DNA of 64,000 nucleotides, from positions 248,001 through 312,000 of the forward strand of contig CANTAL010000096.1 in NCBI GenBank assembly GCA_947650365.1, in the 5' to 3' direction. Shown here piece after piece: positions 15,356 through 25,312 of this stretch. The notes below the pieces were generated by a model. It did not search any database. It was given only the letters and a program-made list of their open reading frames with translations, and had not been told where the DNA came from. A program made the position numbers and the translations under genes. Every line of letters begins with the position of its first letter. The stretch's first letter is position 1. This DNA comes from Chamaelirium japonicum. Taxonomy: Eukaryota; Streptophyta; Magnoliopsida; Liliales; Melanthiaceae.

Positions 15356-18300
15356 CTAATTCATTCGCACTATCCATTCTAATTCATTCGTATGATCCAT
15401 TCTAATTCATTCGTATGATCCATTCTAATTTATACGTTCAAATTTATCCATTCTAATTCATTCCGTACGATCCATTCTAATTCATTCGTACGATCCATTC
15501 TAATTCATTCGTACGAATGTATCCATTCTAATTCATTCGTACGATCCATTCTAATTCATTCGTACGATCCATTCTAATTCATTCGGACGAATGTATCCAT
15601 TCTAATTTATTTGTACGATCCATTCTAATTCATTCATTTGATCCATTGTAATTCATTCGTACGATCCATTCTAATTCATTCATCCGATCCATTCTAATTC
15701 ATTCGCACGAATGTATCCATTCTAATTCATTCGTACGATCCATTCTAATTCATTCGTACGATCCATTCTAATTCATTTGTAAGATCCATTCTAATTCATT
15801 CGTACGATCCATTCTAATTCAATCGCACGATCCATTCTAATTCATTCCTACGATCCATTCTAATTCATTCACACGATCCATTCTAATTCATTCGTACGAT
15901 CCATTCTAATTCATTCGTACGATCTATTCTAATTCATTCGTACGATCCATTCTAATTCATTCATACGTTCCATTCTAATTCATTAGCACGATCCATGCTA
16001 ATTCATTCGTTCGAGCAATTCTAATTCATTAGCACGATCCATTCTAATTCATTCATACGATCCATTCTAATTCATTCGCACGATCCATTCTAATTCATTC
16101 ATAGGATCCATTCTAATTCATTCATACGATCTATTCTAATTCTTTCGCATGAATGTATCCATTCTAATTTATTCGCACGAATGTATCCATTCTAATTCAT
16201 TCGTACGATCCATTCTAATTCATTCGTACGATCCATTCGAATTCATTCGCACAATCCATTCTAATTCATTCATATGATCCATTCTAATTCATTCATACAA
16301 TCCATTCTAATTCTTTCACACGATCCATTCTAATTCATTCGTACGATTCATTCTAATTCATTCGTACAATCCATTCTATTTCATTCGTACCATCCATTCT
16401 TACTCATTCGTATGATCCATTCTAATTCATTCGTATGATCCATTCTAATTCATTCGTACGATCCATTCTAATTCATTCGTAAGAGCTATTCTAATTCATT
16501 CGTACGATCCATTCTAATTCATTTGTAAGATCCATTCTAATTCATTCGTATGATCCATTATAATTAATTCGTATGATCCATTCTAATTCATTCGTACGAT
16601 CCATTCTAATTCATTTGTACGATCCATTCTAATTCATTCGCACGATCCATTCTAATTCATTCATAGGATCCATTCTAATTCATTCATACGATCTATTCTA
16701 ATTCTTTCGCACAAATGTATCCATTCTAATTCATTCGCACGAATGTATCCATTTTAATTCATTCGTACGATCCATTCTAATTCATTCGTACGATCCATTC
16801 TAATTCATTCGTACGAATGTATCCATTCTAATTCATTTGCACGATCTATTCTAATTCATTCCTATGATCTATTCTAATTCATTCGTACGATCCATTCTAA
16901 TTCATTCTAATTCATTCGTACGATCCATTCTACGATCCATTCTAATTCATTCATACGATCCATTCTAATTCATATGCACAAAGGTATCCATTCTAATCCA
17001 TTCGTAGGATCCATTCTAATCCATTCGTACGATCCATTCTAATTCATTCGTACGATCCATTCTAATTCATTCGCTCGAATGTATCCATTCTAATCCATTC
17101 TAATCCATTTGTACGATCCATTCAAATTCATTCGCATGAATGTAACCATTCTAATAAATTCATATGATCCATTCTAATTCATTCGTACGATCCATTCTAA
17201 TTCATTCGTCCGATCCATTCTAATTCATTCGCACGAATGTATCCATTCTAATTCATTCGTATGATCCATTCTAATTCATTCGTACGATCCATTCTAATTC
17301 ATTCGTAAGATCCATTCTAATTCATTCGTACGATCCATTCTAATTCATTCTAATTCATTCGTACGATCGTACAAATGAATTAGAATGGATCGTACGGAAT
17401 GAATTAGAATGGATCGTACGAATGAATTAGAATGGATCTTACGAATGAATTAGAATGGATCATACGAATGAATTAGAATGGATCGTATGAATGAATTAGA
17501 ATGGATACATTCGTGCGAATGAATTAGAATGGATCGGACGAATGAATTAGAATGGATCGTACGAATGAATTAGAATGGATCAAATGAATGAATTAGAATG
17601 GATCGTACGAATGAATTAGAATGCATCGTACGAAAGAATTAGAATGGATAAATTCGTGCGAATCAATTAGAATGGATCGTACGAATGAATAAGACTGGAT
17701 CGTACGAATGAATTTGAATTGATACATTTGTGCGAATGAATCTAAATGGATGTATGAATGAATTACAATGGATCGTACGAATGAATTAGAATGGATCGTA
17801 CGAATGAATTAGAATAGCTCATACAAATGAATTAGAATGAATCGTATGAATGAATTAGAATGGTTACATTCGTGCGAATGAATTAGAATAGATCGTACGA
17901 ATGAATTAGAATGGATCGTACGAATAAGTTAGAATGGATCGTGGGAATGAATTAGAATGGATCGTACGAATAAATTAGAATGGATCGTGGGAATGAATTA
18001 GAATGGATCGTACGAATAAATTAGAATAGATCCACCGAATGAGTTAGAATGGATCATACGAATGAATTAGAATGGATTGTACGAATGAATTTGAATGGAT
18101 TGTGCGAATGAATTAGAATGGATCGTATGAATGAATAAGAATGGATCGTACGAATGAATTAGAATGGATCGTGCGAATGAATTAGCATGAATCGTACGAG
18201 TGTATTAGAATGGATCGTACGAATGAATTAGAATGAATCGTATAATCCATTCTAATTCATTCGTACAATCCATTCTAATTCATTCGCACGAATGTATCCA

Positions 18301-19014
18301 TTCTAGTTCATTCGTACGATCCATTCTAATTCATTCGTACGATCCATTCTAATTCATTCGTACGATCCATTCTAATTCATTCGTACGATCCATTCTAATT
18401 CATTCGTACGATCCATTCTAATTCATTCGTAAGATCCATTCTAATTCATTCGTACGATCCATTCTAATTCATTCGCACGAATGTATCCATTCTAGAATGA
18501 ATTAGAATGGATCCTATGAATGAATTAGAATAGATCGTACGAATGAATTAGAATGGATCGTGCGAATGAATTAGAATGGATCGTACGAATGAATTAGAAT
18601 GGATCATACGAATGAACTAGAATGGATACATTCGTGCGAATGAATTAGAATGGATCGTAAGAATGAATTAGAATGGATCGTACGAATGGATTAGAATGGA
18701 TCATACGAACGAATTAGAATGGATCGTGCGAATGAATTAGAATGGATCGAACGAATGAATTACAATGGATATATTCGAGCGAATGAATTAGAATAGATCG
18801 TAGGAATGAATTAGAATGGATCATACGAATGAATTACAATGGATCGTACGAATGAATTAGAATGGATCGTACGAATGAATTAGAATGGATCGTGTGAAAG
18901 AATTAGAATGGATTGTATTAATGAATTAGAATAGATCGTATGAATGAATTAGAATGGATATATTCATGCGAATGAATTAGAATGGATCGTACGAATGAAT
19001 TAGAATGGATCGTA
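13443..19014. repeat. Satellite array, section 4
   Basis: Satellite with approximate blocks plus 13443-14340, minus 14341-14663, plus 14666-15186, minus 15187-17366, plus 17368-18240, minus 18242-18494 and plus 18495-19012. The alternation of small blocks at 13.4-15.2 kb is repeated at 17.4-19.0 kb, because the section spans a large segmental duplication (see 12175-15355 and 15800-19185). No gene is visible. Confidence 0.95.
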
Positions 19015-19185
19015 CGATTCATTCTAATTCATTCGTACGATCCATTCTAATACATTCGTATGATTCATGCTAATTCATTTGCACGATCCATTCTAATTCA
19101 TTCGTACGATCCATTCATATTCATTCATACGATCCATTCTAATTCATTCGCACAATCCATTCTAATTCATTCGTACAATCCATTC
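15800..19185. repeat. Segmental duplication within the satellite, copy 2
   Basis: Partner of 12175-15355, in the same overall orientation and nearly adjacent (about 450 bp between copies). It carries extra monomers, probably in about 16790-17110, that account for the growth in offset relative to copy 1. Inversion boundaries (14341/18242, 14665/18495, 15187/19015) are conserved between copies, so the inversions came before the duplication. Confidence 0.8.
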
Positions 19186-22100
19186 TAATTCATTCGTATG
19201 CTCCATTCTAACTCATTCGGTGGATCCATTCTAATTCATTCGTACGATCCATTCTAATTCATTCCCACGATCCATTCTAATTTATTCGTACGATCCATTC
19301 TAATTCATTCATACGATCTTTTCTAATTCATTCGCACGAATGTAATCATTCTAATTCATTCATACGATTCATTCTAATTCATTCGTATGAGCTATTCTAA
19401 TTCATTCGTACGATCCATTCTAATTCATTCGTACGATCCATTGTAATTCATTCATACAATTCATTTAGATTCATTCGCACAAATGTATCCATTCAAATTC
19501 ATTCGTACGATCCAGTCTAATTCATTCGTACGATCCATTCTAATTCATTCGCACGAATATATCCATTCTAATTCTTTCGTACGATGCATTCTAATTCTTT
19601 CGTACGATCCATTTTAATTCATTCGTACGATCCATTCTAATTCATTCGTACGATCCATTCTAATTCATTCGCACGAATGTATCCATTCAAATTCATTCGT
19701 ACAATCCATTCTATTTCATTTGTACGATCCATTCTTAATCATTCGTATGATCCATTCTAATTCATTCGTATGATCCATTCTATTTCATTCGTACGATCCA
19801 TTCTTACTCATTCGTATGATCCATTCTAATTCATTCGTATGATCCATTCTAATTCTTTCATACGATCCATTCTAATTCATTTGTACGATCCATTCTAATT
19901 CATTCGCACAAATGTATCCATTCTAATTCATTCGTACGATCCATTCTAATTCATTCGCACGATCCATTCTAATTCATTCATATGATCCATTCTAATTCAT
20001 TCATACAATCCATTCTAATTCTTTCACACGATCCATTCTAATTCATTCGTACGATCCATTCTAATTCATTCGTACAATCCATTCTATTTCATTCGTACGA
20101 TCCATTCTTACTCATTCGTATGATCTATTCTAATTCATTCGTATGATCCGTTCTAATTCATTCGTACGATCCATTCTAATTCATTCGTACGATCCATTCT
20201 AATTCATTCGTACGATCCATTCTAATTCATTCGCAAGAACCATTCTAATTCATTCATAGGATCTATTCTAATTCATTCTTACGATCTATTCTAATTCTTT
20301 CGCACGAATGTATCCATTCTAATTCATTCGCACGAATGTATCCATTCTAATTCATTCGTACGATCCATTCTAATTCATTCGTACGATCTATTCTAGTTCA
20401 TTCGTACGATCCATTCTAATTCATTCGTACGATGCATTCAAATTCATTCACACGATCCATTCTAATTTATTCGTACAATCCATTCTATTTTATTGGTACA
20501 ATCCATTCTTACTCATTCGTATGATCCATTCTAATTCATTCGCACGAATGTATCCATTCTAATCCATTCGTACGATCCATTCTAATTCATTCGTCCGATC
20601 CATTCTTATTCATTCGCACGAATGTATCCATTCTAAACCATTCATACGATCCATTCTAATTTATTCGTACGATCCATTCTAATTCATTCGTAAGATCTAT
20701 TCTAATTCATTCGTACGATCCATTCTAATTCATTCGTATGAGCCATTCTAATTCATTCGTAAGATCCATTCTAATTCATTCGTACGATCCATTCTAATTC
20801 ATTCGTACAATCCATTCTAATTCATTCGCACGAATGTATCCATTCTAGTTCATTCGTACGATCCATTCTAATTCATTCGTACGATCCATTCTAATTCATT
20901 CGCACGATCCATTCTAATTCATTCGTACGATCCATTCTAATTTATTCATACGATCCATTCTAATTCATTCGTACGATCCATTCTAATTCATTCATACGAT
21001 CCATTCTAATTCATTTCTATTTCATTCGTACGATCCATTCTTACTCATTCGTACGATCCATTCTAATTCATTCGTAAGATCTATTCTAATTCATTCGTAC
21101 GATCCATTCTAATTCATTCGCACGATCCATTCTAATTTATTCGCACGAATGTATCCATTCTAATTCATTCGTACGATCCATTCTAATTCATTCACACGTG
21201 CAAATGAATTTGAATGGATCGTATGAATGTATTAGAATGGATCGTGCGAATGAATTAGAATGGATCGTACGAAGGAATTAGAATGGATCGTACGAATGAA
21301 TTAGAATGGATCGTACGAATGAATTAGAATGGATACATTCGTGCGAATGAATTAGAATGGATACATTCGTGCGAAAGAATTAGAATAGATCGTATGAATG
21401 AATTAGAATGGATCCTATGAATGAATTAGAATGGATCGTGCGAATGAATTAGAATGGATCGTACGAATGAATTAGAATGGATCGTGCTAATGAATTAGAA
21501 TTGATCGAATGAATGAATTAGCATGGATCGTGTTAATGAATTAGAATGGAACGTACGAATGAATTAGAATGGATCGTGTGAAAGAATTAGAATGGATTAT
21601 ATGAATGAATTAGAATGAATTCGTACGATCCATTCGAATTCATTCGCACGATCCATTCTAATTCATTCATACGATCCATTCTAATTCATTCGTACGATCC
21701 ATTCTAATTCCTTCGTACGATCCATTCTATTTCATTGGTACGATCCATTCTTATTCATTGGTACGATCCATTCTAATTCAATCGCACGAATGTATCCATT
21801 CTAATTCATTCGTACGAATCCATTCTAATTCTTTCGTACAATCCATTCTATTTCATTCGTACGATCCATTCTTACTCATTCGTATGATCCATTCTAATTC
21901 ATTCGCACGAATGTATCCATTCTGAATCATTCGTACGATCTATTATAATTCATTCGTACGATCCATTCTAAATCATTCGTACGATCCATTCTAGTTCATT
22001 CGCACGATCTATTCTAATTCATTCATACAATCCATTCTAATTCTTTCACACGATCCATTCTAATTCATTCGTACGATCCATTCTAATTCATTCGCACAAT

Positions 22101-22279
22101 CCATTCTATTTCATTCGTACGATCCATTCTTACTCATTCGTACGATCCATTCTAATCCATTCTAATTCATTCTAATTCATTCGTACAATCTATTCTATTT
22201 CATTCGTACGATCCATTCTTACTCATTCGTATGATCCATTCTAATTCATTCGTATGATCTATTCTAATTCATTCGCACG
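19015..22279. repeat. Satellite array, section 5 (up to the retrotransposon)
   Basis: Satellite with approximate blocks minus 19015-21196, plus 21199-21620 and minus 21621-22279. The last minus block resumes after the retrotransposon at 35650 in the same orientation, so one block was split by the insertion. Near 22150-22185 the monomers shorten to CATTCTAATT steps. No gene is visible. Confidence 0.95.
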
Positions 22280-22284
22280 AATGT
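22280..22284. other. Target-site duplication, left copy (AATGT)
   Basis: AATGT directly precedes the LTR terminus TGTGGGGG and is repeated exactly at 35645-35649 after the other LTR. Five base pairs is the usual duplication made by Ty3/gypsy integrases. The interrupted site reads CACG-AATGT-ATCCATTC, part of a 28-bp satellite variant. Confidence 0.95.
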
Positions 22285-22688
22285 TGTGGGGGAAAATCTT
22301 CGTGCCGACCCGAAGACTCTCGCAGCACCAGTCAATTGAAGTTGAAGTTGATGTCGAAGATCGTTGGTCGATCTGTTGATTGGAGTTGAAGTTACCTCTT
22401 TCGATATGTAAACAGAGAGGCAATCAGAGAGAGAGTTTGACACAAGAGATGTGATCTCGGAGTTCAGCCGAAGCCTACGTCTCCGTGCTATGGGGAGCAA
22501 CCCGAATTCACTAACACTTATGTTGAAGTGATCTCGACAGGCCGAGTATCACTGAAAACTCTGATCTCTTCGAGAGAAAAAGAAGATCAAAGAGAGGTGG
22601 AAGATGGGAAGTTGGAAATCCCAGAGCTCTGGTTTTAGAACCGAGAATTCGATCTGAGATTCGATCCTTTTACATTCGAAGGCTCTGC

Positions 22689-22696
22689 TATTTATA
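22689..22696 (-). promoter_or_regulatory. LTR TATA box (3' LTR copy)
   Basis: On the minus strand this reads TATAAATA within CTATAAATAG. It lies downstream of the GC-rich U3 repeats and about 400 bp before the LTR end, as expected for a Pol II core promoter. The 5' LTR carries the same box at 35127-35134. Confidence 0.7.
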
Positions 22697-22839
22697 GGCT
22701 TCTCTGGGAGGAATTCCGGGGTAAATGGCGGTTTCTGCTGTAGTATCTGGGGATCCTCCAGGTAAGGCTGGTGGGCTCCGCTGCCGTCTTAGGGGCTCAC
22801 CAGGGAGGGCCGGTGGGTCCCGTTGTGGTACTTGGGGGG

Positions 22840-23011
22840 GGCCCACCAGGCAGGGCTGGTGGGTCCCTCGGAAGCCTTCATGGGCCCACCGGGCAGGGCC
22901 GGTGGGTCCCGCTGTGGTACTCGGGGGCCCACCAGGCAGGGCTGGTGGGTCCCTCAGAAGCCTTCATGGGCCCACCGGGCAGGGCCGGTGGGTCCCGCTG
23001 TGATACTCGGG
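22840..23011. repeat. 86-bp GC-rich U3 repeats, two copies
   Basis: Two head-to-tail 86-bp units (22840-22925, 22926-23011) are flanked by degenerate half units from about 22755 and to about 23085. Each unit has two stem-loops with 8-bp perfect arms around the loop GCAGGG: one with arms CCCACCAG/CTGGTGGG, the other CCCACCGG/CCGGTGGG. The units lie upstream of the TATA box in the U3 enhancer position. The GC richness contrasts sharply with the satellite and the rest of the element. Confidence 0.9.
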
Positions 23012-23123
23012 GGCTCACCAGGCAGGGCCGGTGGGTCCTGCTGTGGTCTTCGAGGGCCCACCAGGCAGGGCCGGTGGGTCTCGCTGTTTGCAGACTTCTT
23101 GCCAAAATTTGCACCTACAGTTA

Positions 23124-23131
23124 CCCCCTCC
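23124..23131 (-). other. Polypurine tract
   Basis: On the minus strand the sequence is GGAGGGGG followed by TAAC and then the 3' LTR start TGTAGG. A purine run just upstream of the 3' LTR primes plus-strand DNA synthesis in LTR retroelements. The 4-nt gap to the LTR is small enough to fit. Confidence 0.8.
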
Positions 23132-23229
23132 AAGTTAGCTAGAGTTCGTTCTGGCTGGCTTGGATTTGGTGCAAAAAATAGCAACCCCCTGTCGTAAAAG
23201 GCAAGAAGAAGCTTGTCGAGTGTTAGCAC

Positions 23230-23525
23230 AAAAAAGGGACAGACCGGTTAATTTTGATTGATCGGTCAATTTTGACCGATCGGTCAAATTTGACCGATCG
23301 GTCAAATTTTGACCGATCGGTCAAAATTCAACCGGTCAAGAATCGGGTGATCGGTCAAAAAACATGGTTTTTTGATCGATCCAGTAGGAAATTTGACCGA
23401 TCGGTTGAAATTTGACCGATCGGTTAATTTTTGACCGATCGGTCATATTTGACCGATCGGTCAAATTTTTGACCGATCGGTCAAAATTCAACCGGTCAAG
23501 AATAGGGTGATCGGTCAAAAAACAT
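23230..23525. repeat. Palindrome-rich 3' non-coding repeats (160-bp type)
   Basis: Many copies of the perfect palindrome TTTGACCGATCGGTCAAA and close variants occur here. A longer unit repeats with a spacing of 160 bp (TCAAAATTCAACCGGTCAAG at 23321 and 23481). It shares the GATCCAGTAG and ACCGGTCAAG segments with the 119-bp repeats that follow, so the two repeat types have a common origin. A 60-codon open frame on the minus strand here is repeat-derived. Confidence 0.85.
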
Positions 23526-24878
23526 GGTTTTTTGACCGATCCAGTAGGAAAATTGACCGATCGAATGATTTTTGCCGATCGGACAAGTTTCTCCGATCGG
23601 TAAAAATTATCCGATCAAGGTTCGAATGATCAGCAAAAAACCTTGGTTTTTTGCTAGATCCAGTAGAAATTTGACCGATCGAATGATTTTTGCCGATCGG
23701 ACAAGTTTGTCCGATCGGTAAAAAATTATCCGGTCAAGGTTCGAGTGATCGGCAAAAAACCTTGGTTTTTTGCCAGATCCAGTAGAAATTTGACCGATCG
23801 AATGATTTTTGCCGATCAGACAAGTTTGTCCGATCGGTAAAAAATTATCCGGTCAAGGTTCGAGTTATCGGCAAAAAACCTTGGTTTTTTGCCAGATCCA
23901 GTAGAAATTTGACCGATCGAATGATTTTTGCCGATCGGACAAGTTTGTCCGATCGGTAAAAAATTATCCGGTCAAGGTTCGAGTGGTCGGCAAAAAACCT
24001 TGGTTTTTTGCCAGATCCAGTAGAAATTTGACCGATCGAATGATTTTTGCCGATCGGACAAGTTTGTCTGATCGGTAAAAAATTATCCGGTCAAGGTTCG
24101 AGTGATCGGCAAAAAACCTTGGTTTTTTGCCAGATCCAGTAGAAATTTGACCGATCGAATGATTTTTGCCGATCGGACAAGTTTGTCCGATCGGTAAAAA
24201 ATTATCCGGTCAAGGTTCGAGTGATCGGCAAAAAACCTTGGTTTTTTGCCAGATACAGTAGAAATTTGACCGATCGAATGATTTTTGCCGATCGGACAAG
24301 TTTGTCCGATCGGTAAAAAATTATCCGGTCAAGGTTCGAGTGATCGGCAAAAAACCTTGGTTTTTTGCCAGATCCAGTAGAAATTTGACCGATCGAATGA
24401 TTTTTGCCGATCGGACAAGTTTGTCCGATCGGTAAAAAATTATCCGGTCAAGGTTCGAGTGATCGACAAAAAACCTTGGTTTTTTGCCAGATCCAGTAGA
24501 AATTTGACCGATCGAATGATTTTTGCCGATCGGACAAGTTTGTCTGATCGGTAAAAAATTATCCGGTCAAGGTTCGAGTGATCGGCAAAAAACCTTGGTT
24601 TTTTGCCAGATCCAGTAGAAATTTGACCGATCGAATGATTTTTGCCGATCGAACAAGTTTGTCCGATCGGTAAAAAAAATTATCCGGTCAAGGTTCGAGT
24701 GATCGGCAAAAAACCTTGGTTTTTTGCCAGATCCAGTAGAAATTTGACCGATCGAATGATTTTTGCCGATCGGACAAGTTTGTCCGATCGATAAAAAATT
24801 ATCCGGTCAAGGTTCAAGTGATCGGCAAAAAACCTTGGTTTTTTGCCAGATCCAGTAGAAATTTGACTGATCGAATGA
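23526..24878. repeat. 119-bp tandem repeat array in the element's 3' region
   Basis: About eleven units start near 23526, 23645, 23764, 23883, 24002, 24121, 24240, 24359, 24478, 24597 and 24718, with a partial last unit. Spacing is 119 bp except for one 121-bp unit. Most internal copies are nearly identical. Each unit contains two strong dyads: arms CCGATCGGACAA/TTGTCCGATCGG with a 2-nt centre, and arms GGCAAAAAACC/GGTTTTTTGCC with a TT centre. Tandem repeats in the 3' region are known in plant Tat elements such as Ogre, where they have been proposed as satellite precursors. No coding potential is seen. Confidence 0.95.
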
Positions 24879-25057
24879 AAGTTTTGAACCTGCCCTCAGA
24901 GAGGGTTTTACAGCTGTTCTGTTCTGATCTTCTGGCAGAGTTTTGAACATCGATGGGGCTTGATCCTTCCTGTTTTGAATCTTTGGTTGGTTTGAATGAG
25001 GCTTTTGACCGGTGGTCCGGTTTACTCAGACCGGTGGCTTGCTTGGACCGTTTGGTT
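24879..25057. other. Spacer between 119-bp array and antisense-gene promoter
   Basis: This is unique sequence of the element without a recognisable gene. From about 25007 it contains GACCGGTGG boxes (25007-25015, 25029-25037, and 25064-25072 just beyond). They echo the ACCGGTCAAG segment of the neighbouring repeats. A 103-codon open frame starting at 24953 overlaps the promoter of the antisense gene and has no recognisable domain. Confidence 0.5.
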
Positions 25058-25218
25058 CACGTGGACCGGTGGTCCGACGTTTCGTCTGGTCCGACGGTTC
25101 GCCTGATTTTGCGCAAGCTGTGGATGGATGCCACGTGTTCCTACAAAAACACGCGATTTGATATGGTGAAGACACGTGTCTCCTCGATTTGCGTACCTGT
25201 TTCACCCTTGGTATATAA
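25058..25218 (+). promoter_or_regulatory. Promoter of the antisense gene (three CACGTG boxes and TATA box)
   Basis: TATATAA lies at 25212-25218, about 95 bp before the ATG at 25313. Three CACGTG G-boxes precede it at 25058-25063, 25132-25137 and 25173-25178. The last is in the perfect palindrome GACACGTGTC and matches the ACGTGTC form of the ABA-response element. In plants, G-boxes bind bZIP and bHLH factors. The layout implies that the plus-strand gene is transcribed from its own internal promoter and not from an LTR. Function is inferred from motifs only. Confidence 0.65.
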
Positions 25219-25312
25219 GTTTCACTGGCTGTCATTTTTGCCTCACGCTTCCAAAATTTTTTGAAGTCCAGACGCTTTTGCTCCCGATTTCTGCTTTTAC
25301 TCGATCGATCAG

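Larger units (their letters stand above)
22285..23119 (-). repeat. 3' LTR
   Basis: This 835-bp LTR reads TGTAGG...CCCACA in element orientation, so it has the TG/CA ends. It matches 34723-35644 except for about six transitions, a G-run difference near 22835, and one 86-bp unit fewer. In element direction U3 is about 22697-23119, the TATA box is 22689-22696, and R-U5 runs down to 22285. Small open frames inside, in both orientations, arise from GC-rich repeats and are not genes. Confidence 0.96.

Noticed and set aside
1-22284. CRISPR-like array of short direct repeats
   Set aside because: There are no unique spacers; the repeats are contiguous monomers in eukaryotic satellite style, with strand switching.
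22264-22500. 78-codon minus-strand frame at the U5 end (also at 34612-34938)
   Set aside because: Present in both LTRs and running on into different flanking sequence; LTR non-coding sequence explains it.
22725-23229. Several 78-124-codon open frames on both strands in the GC-rich LTR part, repeated at 35126-35706
   Set aside because: They overlap in several frames at once, are Gly/Pro/Arg/Trp-rich translations of the 86-bp repeats, and have no recognisable domain; some run into the satellite.
23526-24878. 119-bp array as the source of the surrounding satellite
   Set aside because: The 119-bp unit shares no sequence with the 23/28-bp monomer beyond short GATC/GAATGA words, and the element inserted into an already existing array.
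24953-25264. 103-codon plus-strand frame before the antisense gene
   Set aside because: It overlaps the G-boxes and TATA box, has no domain, and lies upstream of the inferred transcription start.
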